Shown piece by piece: positions 18,401 through 26,149 of a stretch of DNA of 63,500 bases. Position numbers and translations under genes: made by a program. The DNA is taken from NCBI GenBank assembly GCA_046483125.1, contig JAWODU010000027.1:1-63500 (forward strand), given 5' to 3'. The DNA is from JAWODU01 sp046483125. GTDB lineage: Bacteria > Verrucomicrobiota > Kiritimatiellia > UBA8416 > JAWODU01. The notes beneath the pieces were generated by a model, which did no database searches, was not told the origin of the DNA, and saw nothing but the letters and a program-made list of their open reading frames with translations. The number at the start of each line of letters is the position of its first letter. Position 1 is the first letter of the stretch.

Positions 18401-19170
18401 GCAAGCGCATAAAGGGGATCTCCCGGCCACGCGTGTACGTGTGTATCGTGTCCGTCCGGTGCTTGGTCGCCGACAAAACAATAGGGTATGGCAACGCGTC
18501 CGAACAGGAGGACGGCCTTCAGGTCGTCAGGATGGGTGTTATATTCCGACCTGATGATTTCCCGAACATAGCTCCACTCGTTGGACGACGCGGCTTGCGC
18601 CGTGGTGGATTGCCGCGGCACGTTGTGCCGCGAAACCGTCCATCCGTCCCCGATGAGATCCTGTTCGAAACGGAAGAGTTCCGCTGCCAGTGCATTGGTC
18701 ATGGTTTCGTCGACAACAAGGAGAAAACGCCCGCGATCCTCAACCATGGAGATGTTTATCCCGACAGTGGCTCTGCCGTCGTAGGAGAGAGGGTCAGGGT
18801 AGTTATTATGATAATAGTGGATCTTGTAATCATACATCTGCCCCGGGACAACATTGGTATCCGTCAAGCTCGTGGTGGTTAGATCGAGGCTGTGTTCTTC
18901 TCCCCAGTCATAATATATATTCTGTATCTCGGTGTCGCTGACTTCCCGCCGGAAGTAGGAGAGGGTGGTCGTCTCATTGGTGTTGTTTCCAAGAGGGTCG
19001 TTCCAGTGAAGGGTTATCTGGGCCGGATCCTCCTGCATATCCGCCCATATCTTGACGGATGCCGTCTCGTTGTCGAGGGCAATGGCGGCGTTGGAAAGGG
19101 CCACGGTTAAAGTGAAGAATATGACAGTACGCTGAATCGTGTACAGAATGGCCCGGGGTCTTTCTTTCAT
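15451..19170 (-). CDS. giant secreted C25-like (probably inactive) multi-domain protein
   Basis: A protein of 1239 residues. The start at 19170 is supported by GGAGG seven bases upstream and an ATGA overlap with the FecR gene. A signal peptide (about 14-36) is followed by a gingipain (C25)-like fold (about 140-505) with L-K-A-V-L-L-F-G-R-V-A-I-P-Y and L-G-D-P-A-L-R-M. The positions normally holding catalytic His (YxGHG) and Cys read Y-G-S-G-G-G and F-F-G-S-Y-F-G, so activity looks lost. Then come FnIII-like (510-590), Ig-like (600-700), BIG2-like (700-780) and VCBS/cadherin-like (780-865) modules, a PKD domain split by a discoidin-like insert (about 875-1107), a calcium-type D-T-D-G-D-G-L-P-D-D-W repeat (1110-1155) and a C-terminal tail. 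Probably a surface adhesin or binding protein under ECF sigma/FecR control. Confidence 0.75.
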   Translation of the reverse strand: MKERPRAILYTIQRTVIFFTLTVALSNAAIALDNETASVKIWADMQEDPAQITLHWNDPLGNNTNETTTLSYFRREVSDTEIQNIYYDWGEEHSLDLTTTSLTDTNVVPGQMYDYKIHYYHNNYPDPLSYDGRATVGINISMVEDRGRFLLVVDETMTNALAAELFRFEQDLIGDGWTVSRHNVPRQSTTAQAASSNEWSYVREIIRSEYNTHPDDLKAVLLFGRVAIPYCFVGDQAPDGHDTHVHAWPGDPLYALARTNWLANTQTYYTGYGRNKMEPGDGKLWGEYVISSARDNLAYSVGRVDMSAMSTFPETETELLRRYLNKNHAFRHKETTYDERCLIKDGFNGRFTYGMSGYRLGTLVGITNVYEGDFFSDTANQTYLWAYGSGGGSYSSCSGIGNTSDFASQSPQAVFLQFFGSYFGDYDSANNFMRASLASSGAGLTCVWGARPSWKFTLMGMGYPIGDDVLRNFYSRSGYSWYYGTVHSAFLGDPALRMHVLAPPLNLSSTNSTISWTASEDAGLSGFLGYHVYRASDMYGSFVRMTTDPITDTSWTDPSPIDPALYQVRAVRLHPGVTGTYVNNSQGVFLTVGTGVNQPPQIADVTCSPNPVPGTQASLSVTATDDGGETNLIYTWSTKSKPAGISDPTFSENFSNAAKSNTVTFSGPGEYSLRVTARDEDFLTATSYAEVTVTQTITTVSVSPATASIQVLATQQFDAVVLDQFGASMGLTPGWAVSGGGTIDASGLFTAGSVPGGPHTVTASAGGEDGTAEITVRTNSVPVADNKTAQTPYETPVDIVLTGSDADDDPLTFTIETQPSGGSVTGTPPAVTYTPTNGYSGEDSFTFTANDGWTDSAPATVTINVGSPLAADADADVLSGEAPLTVAFSGSASGGNPITGKFDTTDDGSGTISARGANGTSEGAPKAFDNSHTTKWLDFSPDTTNRSSWIQYQYATNARQRVTEYALTSANDAPERDPSDWQLLGSNDGGTNWSIVDQRLGEVFSSRFQTNSYTCSNPGDWNIYRLQIDSVYNPGSANSVQLAELELNASLGEGYTFAWDFNNDAVTDSTEQNPSHTFDNPGTYTVVLTVYDGSNTDTTNLVVTVTDTIEDTDGDGLPDDWETAYFGDATSAEPDGHGDADGLTNWEEYRAGTDPTNTASCLQFSTIQQQTNQILLKWYGSTNYGVVEPFRVQYRSSLMEGSWTNLEIVPRTAGTIQEWTHTDTGTEPGAYYRIMIPDP

Positions 19171-20747
19171 AGTCGCCTCCATGATTTAACGGCTGGCTTG
19201 CTCATGACATTCATCGGATCAGCAATGTCCCAGGGCATGGGACCCGCACGGAAGTTCTGCTCCACTTCTTCGTCCGTGAGCATACGGTTATAAACGGCAA
19301 TAAGACGGTATCGTATCGGAATTGCGGGTATGACAGGCCTTTCCGGTGTCTTGGCGGAAGCAAACACGGATTTAAGATCGCGTTTCGAACCGCAGGCTTC
19401 CAGCGCGAAGCGAATGCGCCTTGCGGTTGTTATGACCCTGTTGCGGGCGCGGATCATATCAGCCCTGCGGCTCTCCCTTGTGCCCGGCTCCCCAGCTTGA
19501 GCAGGAGTCTCCTTGTGCACATTGAAACGCTGGACCACGTGGACCCAGTAGGATTCGCGGCCTGCAGGAACCGGAAATGTTACAGGCGAGGTTTCTTTAC
19601 CCGCGCGCCGGTATATTCGTACAGCGAGGTTATTATTCCTATTGTTTCCGTAGATAAGAGCATGCCCGATATAGAAGTGCTTGCTTTCAAGTTCCCCGGG
19701 GACCTGGATCCAATACTCCATCGTTACTCCGTCGGGGGACAGAAACGCCTCAAAAAGACTTGAGCCTGGTTTCACGGAAGCGTAAACGGAATCTGCCCGT
19801 TTCAACTTCAGTCCAGCCGGGGTCCACTCGACGCTGTTCGGCCTGATTTTGAGATCACAACTGTAAGGAGCACTGCTGATATCAGGGACGGCAAATCCGC
19901 GCGACTCGCGGAAGTCATACATCGCCGCCAGTCCCCGGGTCACCCTTGAGGGGTTTTCCAGAATCAACCCTGTTCCCGAGACAGCCGCTATCCTGCCCGG
20001 GGACACCTCCCGCGATTCATTACTGGCAATGGAAGTGAGCAAGGCTTTCCCGGAAATGACCTCCAACTGCGAACGGTTTTCTTTGACTTTCAGATCTACC
20101 CGCGTTCCCGTTATCTCCACGATGGCGCTGGGAGTCGCAATCGAGAAACGACGCGCTTCAACGGAAACCATGTTCAGGGAAATATGTCCTCTGGCAAGGT
20201 AAAGATCTTCTTTTTCGGTGTGATCCAGGAATGCAACTTGCGATTCAGACCGCAATCGCATTACGGAACCGTTCTTCCAGCGGAATTCGGCAGAAGCATT
20301 CTGTTCCGTCTGTACAGTGTCCCCCGGATAAACTGACATATTGACGCCGGCTTGTCGTGAAAGCCTGCCGTCACTAACCGTGATTGCCCCGTTAATTTCC
20401 GTGAGCGTACCGATAGCAGTTGGCGCCCGCCCGGAACCGCTTCTCCAGAGGAAAAACCCCGCAAACGCAACGGTCAATGAAGCCGCCAGCGCGAACGCAA
20501 CAATGCGCTTGGGTTTCCCGGAGAACCAGCTCACCGGCGTTTCCTGACTGCTATACGCGGCGATTTCTTCTTCCGCAGGAGAGTATATGGCGCCGTTTCT
20601 GAGCTTTTCATCAAATTCTGCTTCTTTGAAAATGCGGCGCATTAATTCCGGGTTCGCATGGACACGCTTGCGTAGACACGAAAGATCCTTGCCGGTGGCT
20701 TCCCCGAACAAGTACCTCATAATAAGCCCTGATTCGGAATCATTCAT
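19167..20747 (-). CDS. FecR-domain membrane protein with LamG-like C-terminus
   Basis: A protein of 526 residues. The start at 20747 (M-N-D-S-E-S-G-L-I) overlaps the sigma-factor stop. The N-terminal cytosolic part (1-80) resembles anti-sigma regions, a transmembrane helix lies at about 81-101, and a FecR domain follows (about 125-235; V-Y-P-G-D-T-V-Q-T, E-I-T-G-T-R-V-D-L and V-S-P-G-R-I-A). The C-terminal 200 residues have the beta-sandwich pattern of a LamG/concanavalin-like domain, including M-E-Y-W-I-Q-V-P and a terminal Y-N-R-M-L-T-D-E-E-V. This architecture is common in Planctomycetes and Verrucomicrobia. It likely regulates the upstream ECF sigma factor in response to an envelope signal. 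Confidence 0.82.
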   Translation of the reverse strand: MNDSESGLIMRYLFGEATGKDLSCLRKRVHANPELMRRIFKEAEFDEKLRNGAIYSPAEEEIAAYSSQETPVSWFSGKPKRIVAFALAASLTVAFAGFFLWRSGSGRAPTAIGTLTEINGAITVSDGRLSRQAGVNMSVYPGDTVQTEQNASAEFRWKNGSVMRLRSESQVAFLDHTEKEDLYLARGHISLNMVSVEARRFSIATPSAIVEITGTRVDLKVKENRSQLEVISGKALLTSIASNESREVSPGRIAAVSGTGLILENPSRVTRGLAAMYDFRESRGFAVPDISSAPYSCDLKIRPNSVEWTPAGLKLKRADSVYASVKPGSSLFEAFLSPDGVTMEYWIQVPGELESKHFYIGHALIYGNNRNNNLAVRIYRRAGKETSPVTFPVPAGRESYWVHVVQRFNVHKETPAQAGEPGTRESRRADMIRARNRVITTARRIRFALEACGSKRDLKSVFASAKTPERPVIPAIPIRYRLIAVYNRMLTDEEVEQNFRAGPMPWDIADPMNVMSKPAVKSWRRL

Positions 20748-21276
20748 TATATGGCCGGGCCTTTCTTTCCACGCACTCCTGCAGCCTGCTTCTTGCACGG
20801 CTGAGAGCCATGTTCACGGCCATTTCCGTCATATTCATTTGTTCGGCAATGGCTTTGGATAATTTCCGTCCGAAATATTTCAATTTGATCATATTGCGAA
20901 GGCGTCTTGAGAGTTGTGATATACATTCCCTCAGCCATTCAACGCGCTTCTCCGTGTACTCCTGCTCACGATTACGAACCGCTGCCTCATCGGCCTCATG
21001 AGCGAGCACTTCGAGATGACTGTTTTCCAGTAACAGCGGGTTGTTCCCGGATTTCCTGTAATGGTTGACCAGCACATGCGACGCTATTCCCCGGAGCCAG
21101 GCGGCAAATGGGCGGGACGGGTCATAATTCTTCGCGCTTCGAACAGCTTGATGATAGGTCTCCTGGACCAGGTCCTTGGCCAGGGTATGATTTCCGGTAG
21201 CAGAAACAAAATACGCGGTCAACCAGCCGGTGTTTTGTTCCAGCGCTCCAAATGCCAGGTTTTCAAGCTGATTCAC
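20740..21276 (-). CDS. ECF-type RNA polymerase sigma factor
   Basis: A protein of about 178 residues from a GTG at 21276, preferred because AAGGGGC lies nine bases upstream and this gives a usual ECF length; ATG codons at 21399, 21357 and 21339 are in frame but add an unrelated extension. Region 2 (K-D-L-V-Q-E-T-Y-H-Q-A-V and P-F-A-A-W-L-R-G-I-A) and region 4 (L-S-R-R-L-R-N-M-I-K-L-K-Y-F-G and M-T-E-M-A-V-N-M-A-L-S-R-A-R) are clear. It is coupled to the FecR gene and the giant secreted protein in one operon. Confidence 0.85.
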   Translation of the reverse strand: MNQLENLAFGALEQNTGWLTAYFVSATGNHTLAKDLVQETYHQAVRSAKNYDPSRPFAAWLRGIASHVLVNHYRKSGNNPLLLENSHLEVLAHEADEAAVRNREQEYTEKRVEWLRECISQLSRRLRNMIKLKYFGRKLSKAIAEQMNMTEMAVNMALSRARSRLQECVERKARPYNE

Positions 21277-21530
21277 TGGATTTTGCCCCTTCTGCCCTTC
21301 TGTGTATGTATTCGCGCTGAGAGCATAAATATAACACATTTTTTGAAAAAAATGCATCTTTTCACGCGCAGGCCGGTATTCGTCGGCGAATAGCGGCAAC
21401 CGATGCCGGTTTGCGAAATGAACCTTTGGCCGGTTTTATACGATTAAAGTAGCAACACAGCCGGGCTGGATTTTCATTATCAGGAACAGTCCGGCAGGCA
21501 AAACACTGCGTGTAAGCAAAAGAGAGAGGC

Positions 21531-22856
21531 ATGGAGACAAACGGATTTCCGGGACAGTCCAAAATCATTACGGCGCTTGCCTCGGCGCTGGTGTTGTGCG
21601 CCAATGCACGGGCGCAAGTTACAAACAGGGCTTCAGAGACGCGGGCTATCGTGGTAACAGGAACGCGGCTCAGCGAAAAGCCCATCGATCAACCATACGC
21701 TTTCTATCGTGTCACTGTAGACGAGATTGAACAGCGGATCGGGCGAACTGTCCTGGATCGGCTGAATTACGCCCCGGGCGCCTTTATTCAGCGAACAGCG
21801 CCGAACCAGGCCAGCCCGTTCATTCGCGGTCTCACGGGGGAGCAGACACTGCTGATGCTTGACGGTGTGCGTTTCAGCCACGCCATGATGCGGCCCGGCC
21901 CGAACCAATATGCCGCGCTCATTCCGGGTGTCAGTGTCAATGCCATGGACGTTATCCTCGGTTCATCCTCGTCTGTTACAGGCTCGGACGGCTTAACCGG
22001 CGCGCTGGACTACAGGCTGGCCCCGGCAGGTCGTGGTGCGGACACTGTTGCCGGGCCCTGGGTGAACTCGCGGGTGGACACCGGCAACGGAGGCACTCAC
22101 GAACTTGGCGTTGACGGCGTAGCGGGCAACCTTGCTTACTCTATCGAGTACTCGGCTGGAATGTTCCACGACCGCGCGGGAGGAGAAGATTTTCGTGAGC
22201 GTGTTTTTGCCGAAGACGAGGACACCTACGACGAAATCCCCAACACCGCTTACGATGAGCAGGCCGGCGGTCTTCGTCTCGCTTACCACGGAGGCAATAA
22301 CCATTTCCTGGAACTGGATACCGGGCACACGAGGCAGACCGACGCGCCGCGGCCCGGGGGCTATGCGGAGAACTCGCGGAAGCCCGATCGCGGCTATCGG
22401 TACTTCGACCCGCAGGAATTCATCTACATGCACCTGCGTGACTGGTGGGACGTCGGCTCTCCTCTTGTTGATCGTTTTCAGACTACGGTCTGGTGGCACC
22501 AGTTTGGTGAAAAACAGTTTCGGTCTTCGATTCGCGATATGGGTACCGACTCGGAACGGATCAGAGTCCGTGAATTCGACGACACGCTGGACGCCTAGGG
22601 GGCGGATATACAGGCCGCAACCCTTGCCAGCGATTCCGATGCCGACGACGTTCGCATGACCGTGGCCGGCAACTCGGACGGAAGCATGCCGGGCTATACC
22701 GTGGTTGACATTATATGCGGATGGAAGAGCGACGACGGCAGCCGTAACATCGGTTTTTTCGTCGAAAACATAGCGGACAAAACCTACCGCGAACCCGGAA
22801 GCGGCACCGACGGCACGGGCCGAAGCATCGGTATTACCGCCGGTCTCAGGCTGTGA
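21531..22856 (+). pseudogene. TonB-dependent receptor, disrupted
   Basis: The ATG at 21531 opens a secreted protein with signal peptide (ending A-N-A-R-A-Q), then a plug domain: I-V-V-T-G-T-R-L-S-E, A-P-G-A-F-I-Q-R-T, R-G-L-T-G-E-Q-T-L-L-M-L-D-G-V-R. Barrel strands follow to about 22595. An in-frame TAG at 22596-22598 stops it. The same frame continues to a proper receptor C-terminus (F-V-E-N-I-A-D-K-T-Y-R...G-I-T-A-G-L-R-L) ending at 22856. Total length is only about 441 residues against the usual 600-750, so roughly 200 barrel residues are also deleted near the stop. It diverges from the ECF sigma operon and may once have belonged to it. Confidence 0.8.
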
Positions 22857-22860
22857 TCTC

Positions 22861-23169
22861 TCATCTTTTCGACGCCTGCAATCGTTCGTTCGTCTGTGCA
22901 GATGCCACAGCCTGCGCCTGCATTGGCAGATACCTGAAATATAGAGCAAGGTCTATTGCCACAAGGACCATATTGAGCGCATAAAGCACTATTACCCAAT
23001 CCAGCGAGTAAAGCACTTTATGAACAAGTCCGCAGGCATAGCCGAAACAGATGACTGTCATGAAGAGAGGGCTCTTTCCCAGAACCACTTTCGTCCGCAC
23101 GGATTTGGCTATTGATATAGGCCAGCTTACGCCGAAACAGATCAGCATTATGGCTTCAAAAATACTCAT
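22861..23169 (-). CDS. small integral membrane protein (PQ-loop/SemiSWEET-like?)
   Basis: A protein of 102 residues with three predicted transmembrane helices (about 2-20, 35-52 and 57-80). The segment I-C-F-G-V-S-W-P-I-S-I-A-K-S with a following T-K-V-V-L-G-K-S-P-L-F is reminiscent of PQ-loop/SemiSWEET half-transporters, though the PQ motif itself is absent. The charged tail (K-R end) lies in the cytosol or periplasm. It ends four bases after the TonB pseudogene on the opposite strand. Function uncertain. Confidence 0.5.
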   Translation of the reverse strand: MSIFEAIMLICFGVSWPISIAKSVRTKVVLGKSPLFMTVICFGYACGLVHKVLYSLDWVIVLYALNMVLVAIDLALYFRYLPMQAQAVASAQTNERLQASKR

Positions 23170-23280
23170 AACATTTTATCTACGGCAACACCCGGCAGGA
23201 AGCAGGACAGGATGGCCAATGCTGAAATTCGGGGTTTTTTCGACGTCATGACGAGAACTTAACAGCCCGAGGGCTCGAAA

Positions 23281-25044
23281 TCAATGCTGGTTCACCTTGA
23301 ACCGCAACTCCATGTCCTGCGCCAGTTTGTCCGGACTGAAAGTTATCCGCCAAAGCCGCCTGTCGGTTGTCCATGTCTCGGCTTCGGGTCCCCATTTCCT
23401 GACCTTGAATTTACCCGGCGTTTCCACGGAACTGAGTACTACAGCCTTCCTGCCGGTTCCGATGACGATCTCGGCGCCTTTCCTGCGTACGCGTGCAGAC
23501 TCATACGTGGCAAACCCTTCCTCGACGGAATGTGGCTTGCGTGTGAACGAGAAGGAATCGCACAAATTTAATTCACCATCCGGTTCGAGTGTAAACTCTC
23601 GGCGAAGGCGTCTAAGCGTCTTATCCGGATAAGCTTTCCCGATGTCCGCGGTCACGGTTTTTGCTCCTTTTTCATTCAGCCCGGTGGCTCTTAGAAAGCC
23701 GCGGTATCGCTTTCCGGCTTTTTGTTCGTGACCGTTAACTATGGGAAGGGAATGTCCCATGGTGCGTGTGTGGGGATGCTCGTAACGCCGCGGCCCGAAT
23801 ACCCACGAGTTGTATCTCGGGCTCCCGGGATCGGTTATCATCTCGGCGTCCATGGTGTGGTAGACAAAACTGCCTACATCGTTGTGGTTATGAGGACAAT
23901 TATTATGGCTCGCGAAAACTCCCAGTGCGGCCCTGGCCGGCATGTCTGCTGACCTCACCAGTGCGAGCCCAAGCTTCGGGTACAGATAATCCCTCGGAAC
24001 AAACTGCATGCGCTTCGCCTTCATCGGCACCTCCATTGCGGCGTTGCGCCAGGACCATCCTATGCATCCTTTTCTCTTCGCGGCTCCGCCTGTCTTTCGC
24101 CGCGTCAGCGCGAATAACTCCGGAATATCATAGAACCTGTTGATCATACAGGCGACATCTACACCGAGATATCCGTGCCCGCAATCGCAGATTGTGAGCC
24201 ATCTGCCCGGCTTGATTGTGGCCGCTAGCGGAAAGCGGCAGATACCCTCGATTTTATCTCCCTTCATGATCTTCAGTTTTCCGCCCGTGCGGTGCTCCAG
24301 CATGATTGCGCTCTTCAAATAATGCGAAAACCCGTATCCCCAGTAACCCGGGCCTTCGTAGCATCCTCCGTCCTCGGCAAAAGCATCCAGTCCGTAAGGA
24401 AGACGGTTGATTACAATAAACAGGTAATGCGCGAGATATGGGTTTTCCAGTTCGTACAAAGCCGTAGTAATCAAATTGCAGTTGCATACCAGGTTCCAGT
24501 TCATGGGTTCCGTGGTCCACCATGGCGTCTCCCTGTAATCCACCCCGGGGTCGAGAACACGCCGGCGAATTTCCTTTCGCACACGTTCGACGACCTCCGT
24601 TTCCATCCGGTGCTCAAGCATGTAAAGGATCTCCGCGTAGTTCGCGGCCATTGTCGTTGAGCCCAGGTCAAGCAATCCGCAGTATTCATGGGATGAACAC
24701 ACCCATGTGGTGGTCTCACATGCCGCCCAGAGCAGATCCTGCAGGCGGTCGATCGACGCATTGGGATGATCCAGCCACACTGTCGTGGCCGCCTCCTGGA
24801 TTCCCTGCATCATCCATGAGCGATTGTCGAGAGATTCCCCACTGCGCTTAAACGACCGGTAGTCAGAGTGTTTGATTACCTCTATGGCCCTGTTGGGATC
24901 ATAGCTTTCGGAAAGCGCCGACCAGACGCCGTTCCTCTTTGCCATCTTCCGTGCCCGATCGACAAGTGTTTTGTCCTCGAGCCCGGGCCACGCGGCTTTA
25001 CGCATATGTGGGTTAAGTGCTTTGTGTAACTCGGTGATATTCAT
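23281..25044 (-). CDS. heparinase II/III-like polysaccharide lyase
   Basis: A protein of 587 residues with an N-terminal alpha/alpha-toroid (about 60-310) and a C-terminal beta-sandwich. Recognisable family elements are E-P-M-N-W-N-L-V-C-N (about 179-188), E-D-G-G-C-Y-E-G-P-G-Y-W-G-Y (about 224-237) with the likely catalytic tyrosine, and H-N-H-N-D-V-G-S-F (385-393) containing a metal/active-site His. These families cleave uronate-containing glycans such as heparin, alginate or ulvan. No signal peptide is visible; the start at 25044 has only a weak ribosome-binding site. It is monocistronic. Confidence 0.78.
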   Translation of the reverse strand: MNITELHKALNPHMRKAAWPGLEDKTLVDRARKMAKRNGVWSALSESYDPNRAIEVIKHSDYRSFKRSGESLDNRSWMMQGIQEAATTVWLDHPNASIDRLQDLLWAACETTTWVCSSHEYCGLLDLGSTTMAANYAEILYMLEHRMETEVVERVRKEIRRRVLDPGVDYRETPWWTTEPMNWNLVCNCNLITTALYELENPYLAHYLFIVINRLPYGLDAFAEDGGCYEGPGYWGYGFSHYLKSAIMLEHRTGGKLKIMKGDKIEGICRFPLAATIKPGRWLTICDCGHGYLGVDVACMINRFYDIPELFALTRRKTGGAAKRKGCIGWSWRNAAMEVPMKAKRMQFVPRDYLYPKLGLALVRSADMPARAALGVFASHNNCPHNHNDVGSFVYHTMDAEMITDPGSPRYNSWVFGPRRYEHPHTRTMGHSLPIVNGHEQKAGKRYRGFLRATGLNEKGAKTVTADIGKAYPDKTLRRLRREFTLEPDGELNLCDSFSFTRKPHSVEEGFATYESARVRRKGAEIVIGTGRKAVVLSSVETPGKFKVRKWGPEAETWTTDRRLWRITFSPDKLAQDMELRFKVNQH

Positions 25045-25241
25045 TCCGAGGCGCCACTATACACGGTTTGCCGCGAATGACAAGGACAGCTGGGCTGGGG
25101 GTGAATTTCCCGACGAGTCTTATCCTTACTCATGATCGTGAGTACGAATAATACTCGGGCTTTTGAATGCATGGAGCAGGTAAGGAGGATTTTTTATTCG
25201 TTATTCGCAGGTTTGACGGCACCGGGCTATGATCGGCAAAG

Positions 25242-25267
25242 GAAAGGCGCGCCGAAGCGCGCCTTTC
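25242..25267 (-). terminator. hairpin terminator after the RRM gene
   Basis: A perfect 11-bp stem (GAAAGGCGCGC, loop CGAA on the plus strand, GCGCGCCTTTC) lies 42 bases downstream of the RRM-protein stop. Read on the minus strand the stem starts GAAAGG and ends CCTTTC followed by CTTTGCC, an A/T-flanked GC-rich hairpin typical of bacterial terminators, although the T-tract is short. Confidence 0.65.
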
Positions 25268-25309
25268 GCCTGTATGCTTCAATGCGATTCTTCGCATTGA
25301 TCTGTCTGT

Positions 25310-25606
25310 CTACCAGCGGTTACGTCCGCCACCACCGCCGCCGCGCTTGCCGCCGCCGCCCCTCGGCTTCGGCTGGGACTCGTTGACGCGCAACGCGCGT
25401 CCCATGAAGTCCTGCTCATTGGTTGCTTTGATGGCTGACTCCGCCTCGCTCTTGTCCGGCATCTCAACGAAGCCGAAACCCTTGGAGTCGCCCGAGAACT
25501 TATCCACGATCACACGGGCCGAAGTAACGGTCCCATACTGCGCGAAAAGTTCCTGGAGTTGTTGATCGCCTGCCTCATACGGCAGATTCCCGACATAGAT
25601 ATCCAT
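25310..25606 (-). CDS. RRM-domain RNA-binding protein
   Basis: A protein of 98 residues preceded by a strong AAGGAGG six bases before the ATG. It has a complete RNA-recognition motif: RNP2 I-Y-V-G-N-L at residues 3-8 and RNP1 K-G-F-G-F-V-E-M at 42-49, followed by a glycine/arginine-rich tail (about 80-98). This is the Rbp/cold-shock-type small RRM protein found in cyanobacteria and many PVC and Bacteroidetes genomes. It likely binds mRNA post-transcriptionally. A strong hairpin terminator follows. Confidence 0.95.
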   Translation of the reverse strand: MDIYVGNLPYEAGDQQLQELFAQYGTVTSARVIVDKFSGDSKGFGFVEMPDKSEAESAIKATNEQDFMGRALRVNESQPKPRGGGGKRGGGGGGRNRW

Positions 25607-25783
25607 GAGGATACCTCCTTGTGCGTGTCATCCGTGTGTGTTGTCCAATACAGCACGATGACACGGTGTGCGGATCGGGATCGACCAAAAGCGGTCGAGT
25701 GGGGTTAACTATGAGGGTACGGGAAAGAGGATGCAAGCACGATATTCATGTTTTTTTATCCGTTTGTTTGACTCTCGTTCGCT

Positions 25784-25969
25784 CTATTCAAACACGTGTT
25801 GCACTGCCCACAGGGCCTGAGACGCCAGTGAAAGCCGCTCCACCTTTCGCGACAGGGACTTTACTTGTGACTGGAGCCGGTCAACCTTGCTTTTCGCGCT
25901 ATACGCGTCTGAACCCGCACGCGCGATATTCATCTGCTGTCTTGCCTCCCAGAACAATTCCACAGGCAT
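25784..25969 (-). CDS. small coiled-coil protein
   Basis: A protein of 61 residues with a near-perfect ribosome-binding site (AAGGAGG, five bases before the ATG). Residues 20-52 have heptads (K-S-K-V-D-R-L-Q-S-Q-V-K-S-L-S-R-K-V-E-R-L) predicting a parallel coiled coil. No family is recognised. The strong ribosome-binding site and its isolation suggest a real, well-expressed small protein. Confidence 0.65.
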   Translation of the reverse strand: MPVELFWEARQQMNIARAGSDAYSAKSKVDRLQSQVKSLSRKVERLSLASQALWAVQHVFE

Positions 25970-26149
25970 ATATCCCTCCTTGTTATACCTATCCAGGCTT
26001 CATTAACGTCAAGGCACCAACAAGCCGCCTCCAACGCGCCACTGCCGTGGGCAATCAACGGGCACAAAACCAATGCCGACCTTCAGACCCTCCGACGAAA
26101 GGGCAGTATAGAGCTTGGCTGATGAATGACAAGGCCAGGTTGAAGGACA

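Noticed and set aside
21400..21530. Cobalamin riboswitch upstream of the TonB-dependent receptor
   Set aside because: The conserved B12-box (GCCACTG) and GGGAA-type core are not present.
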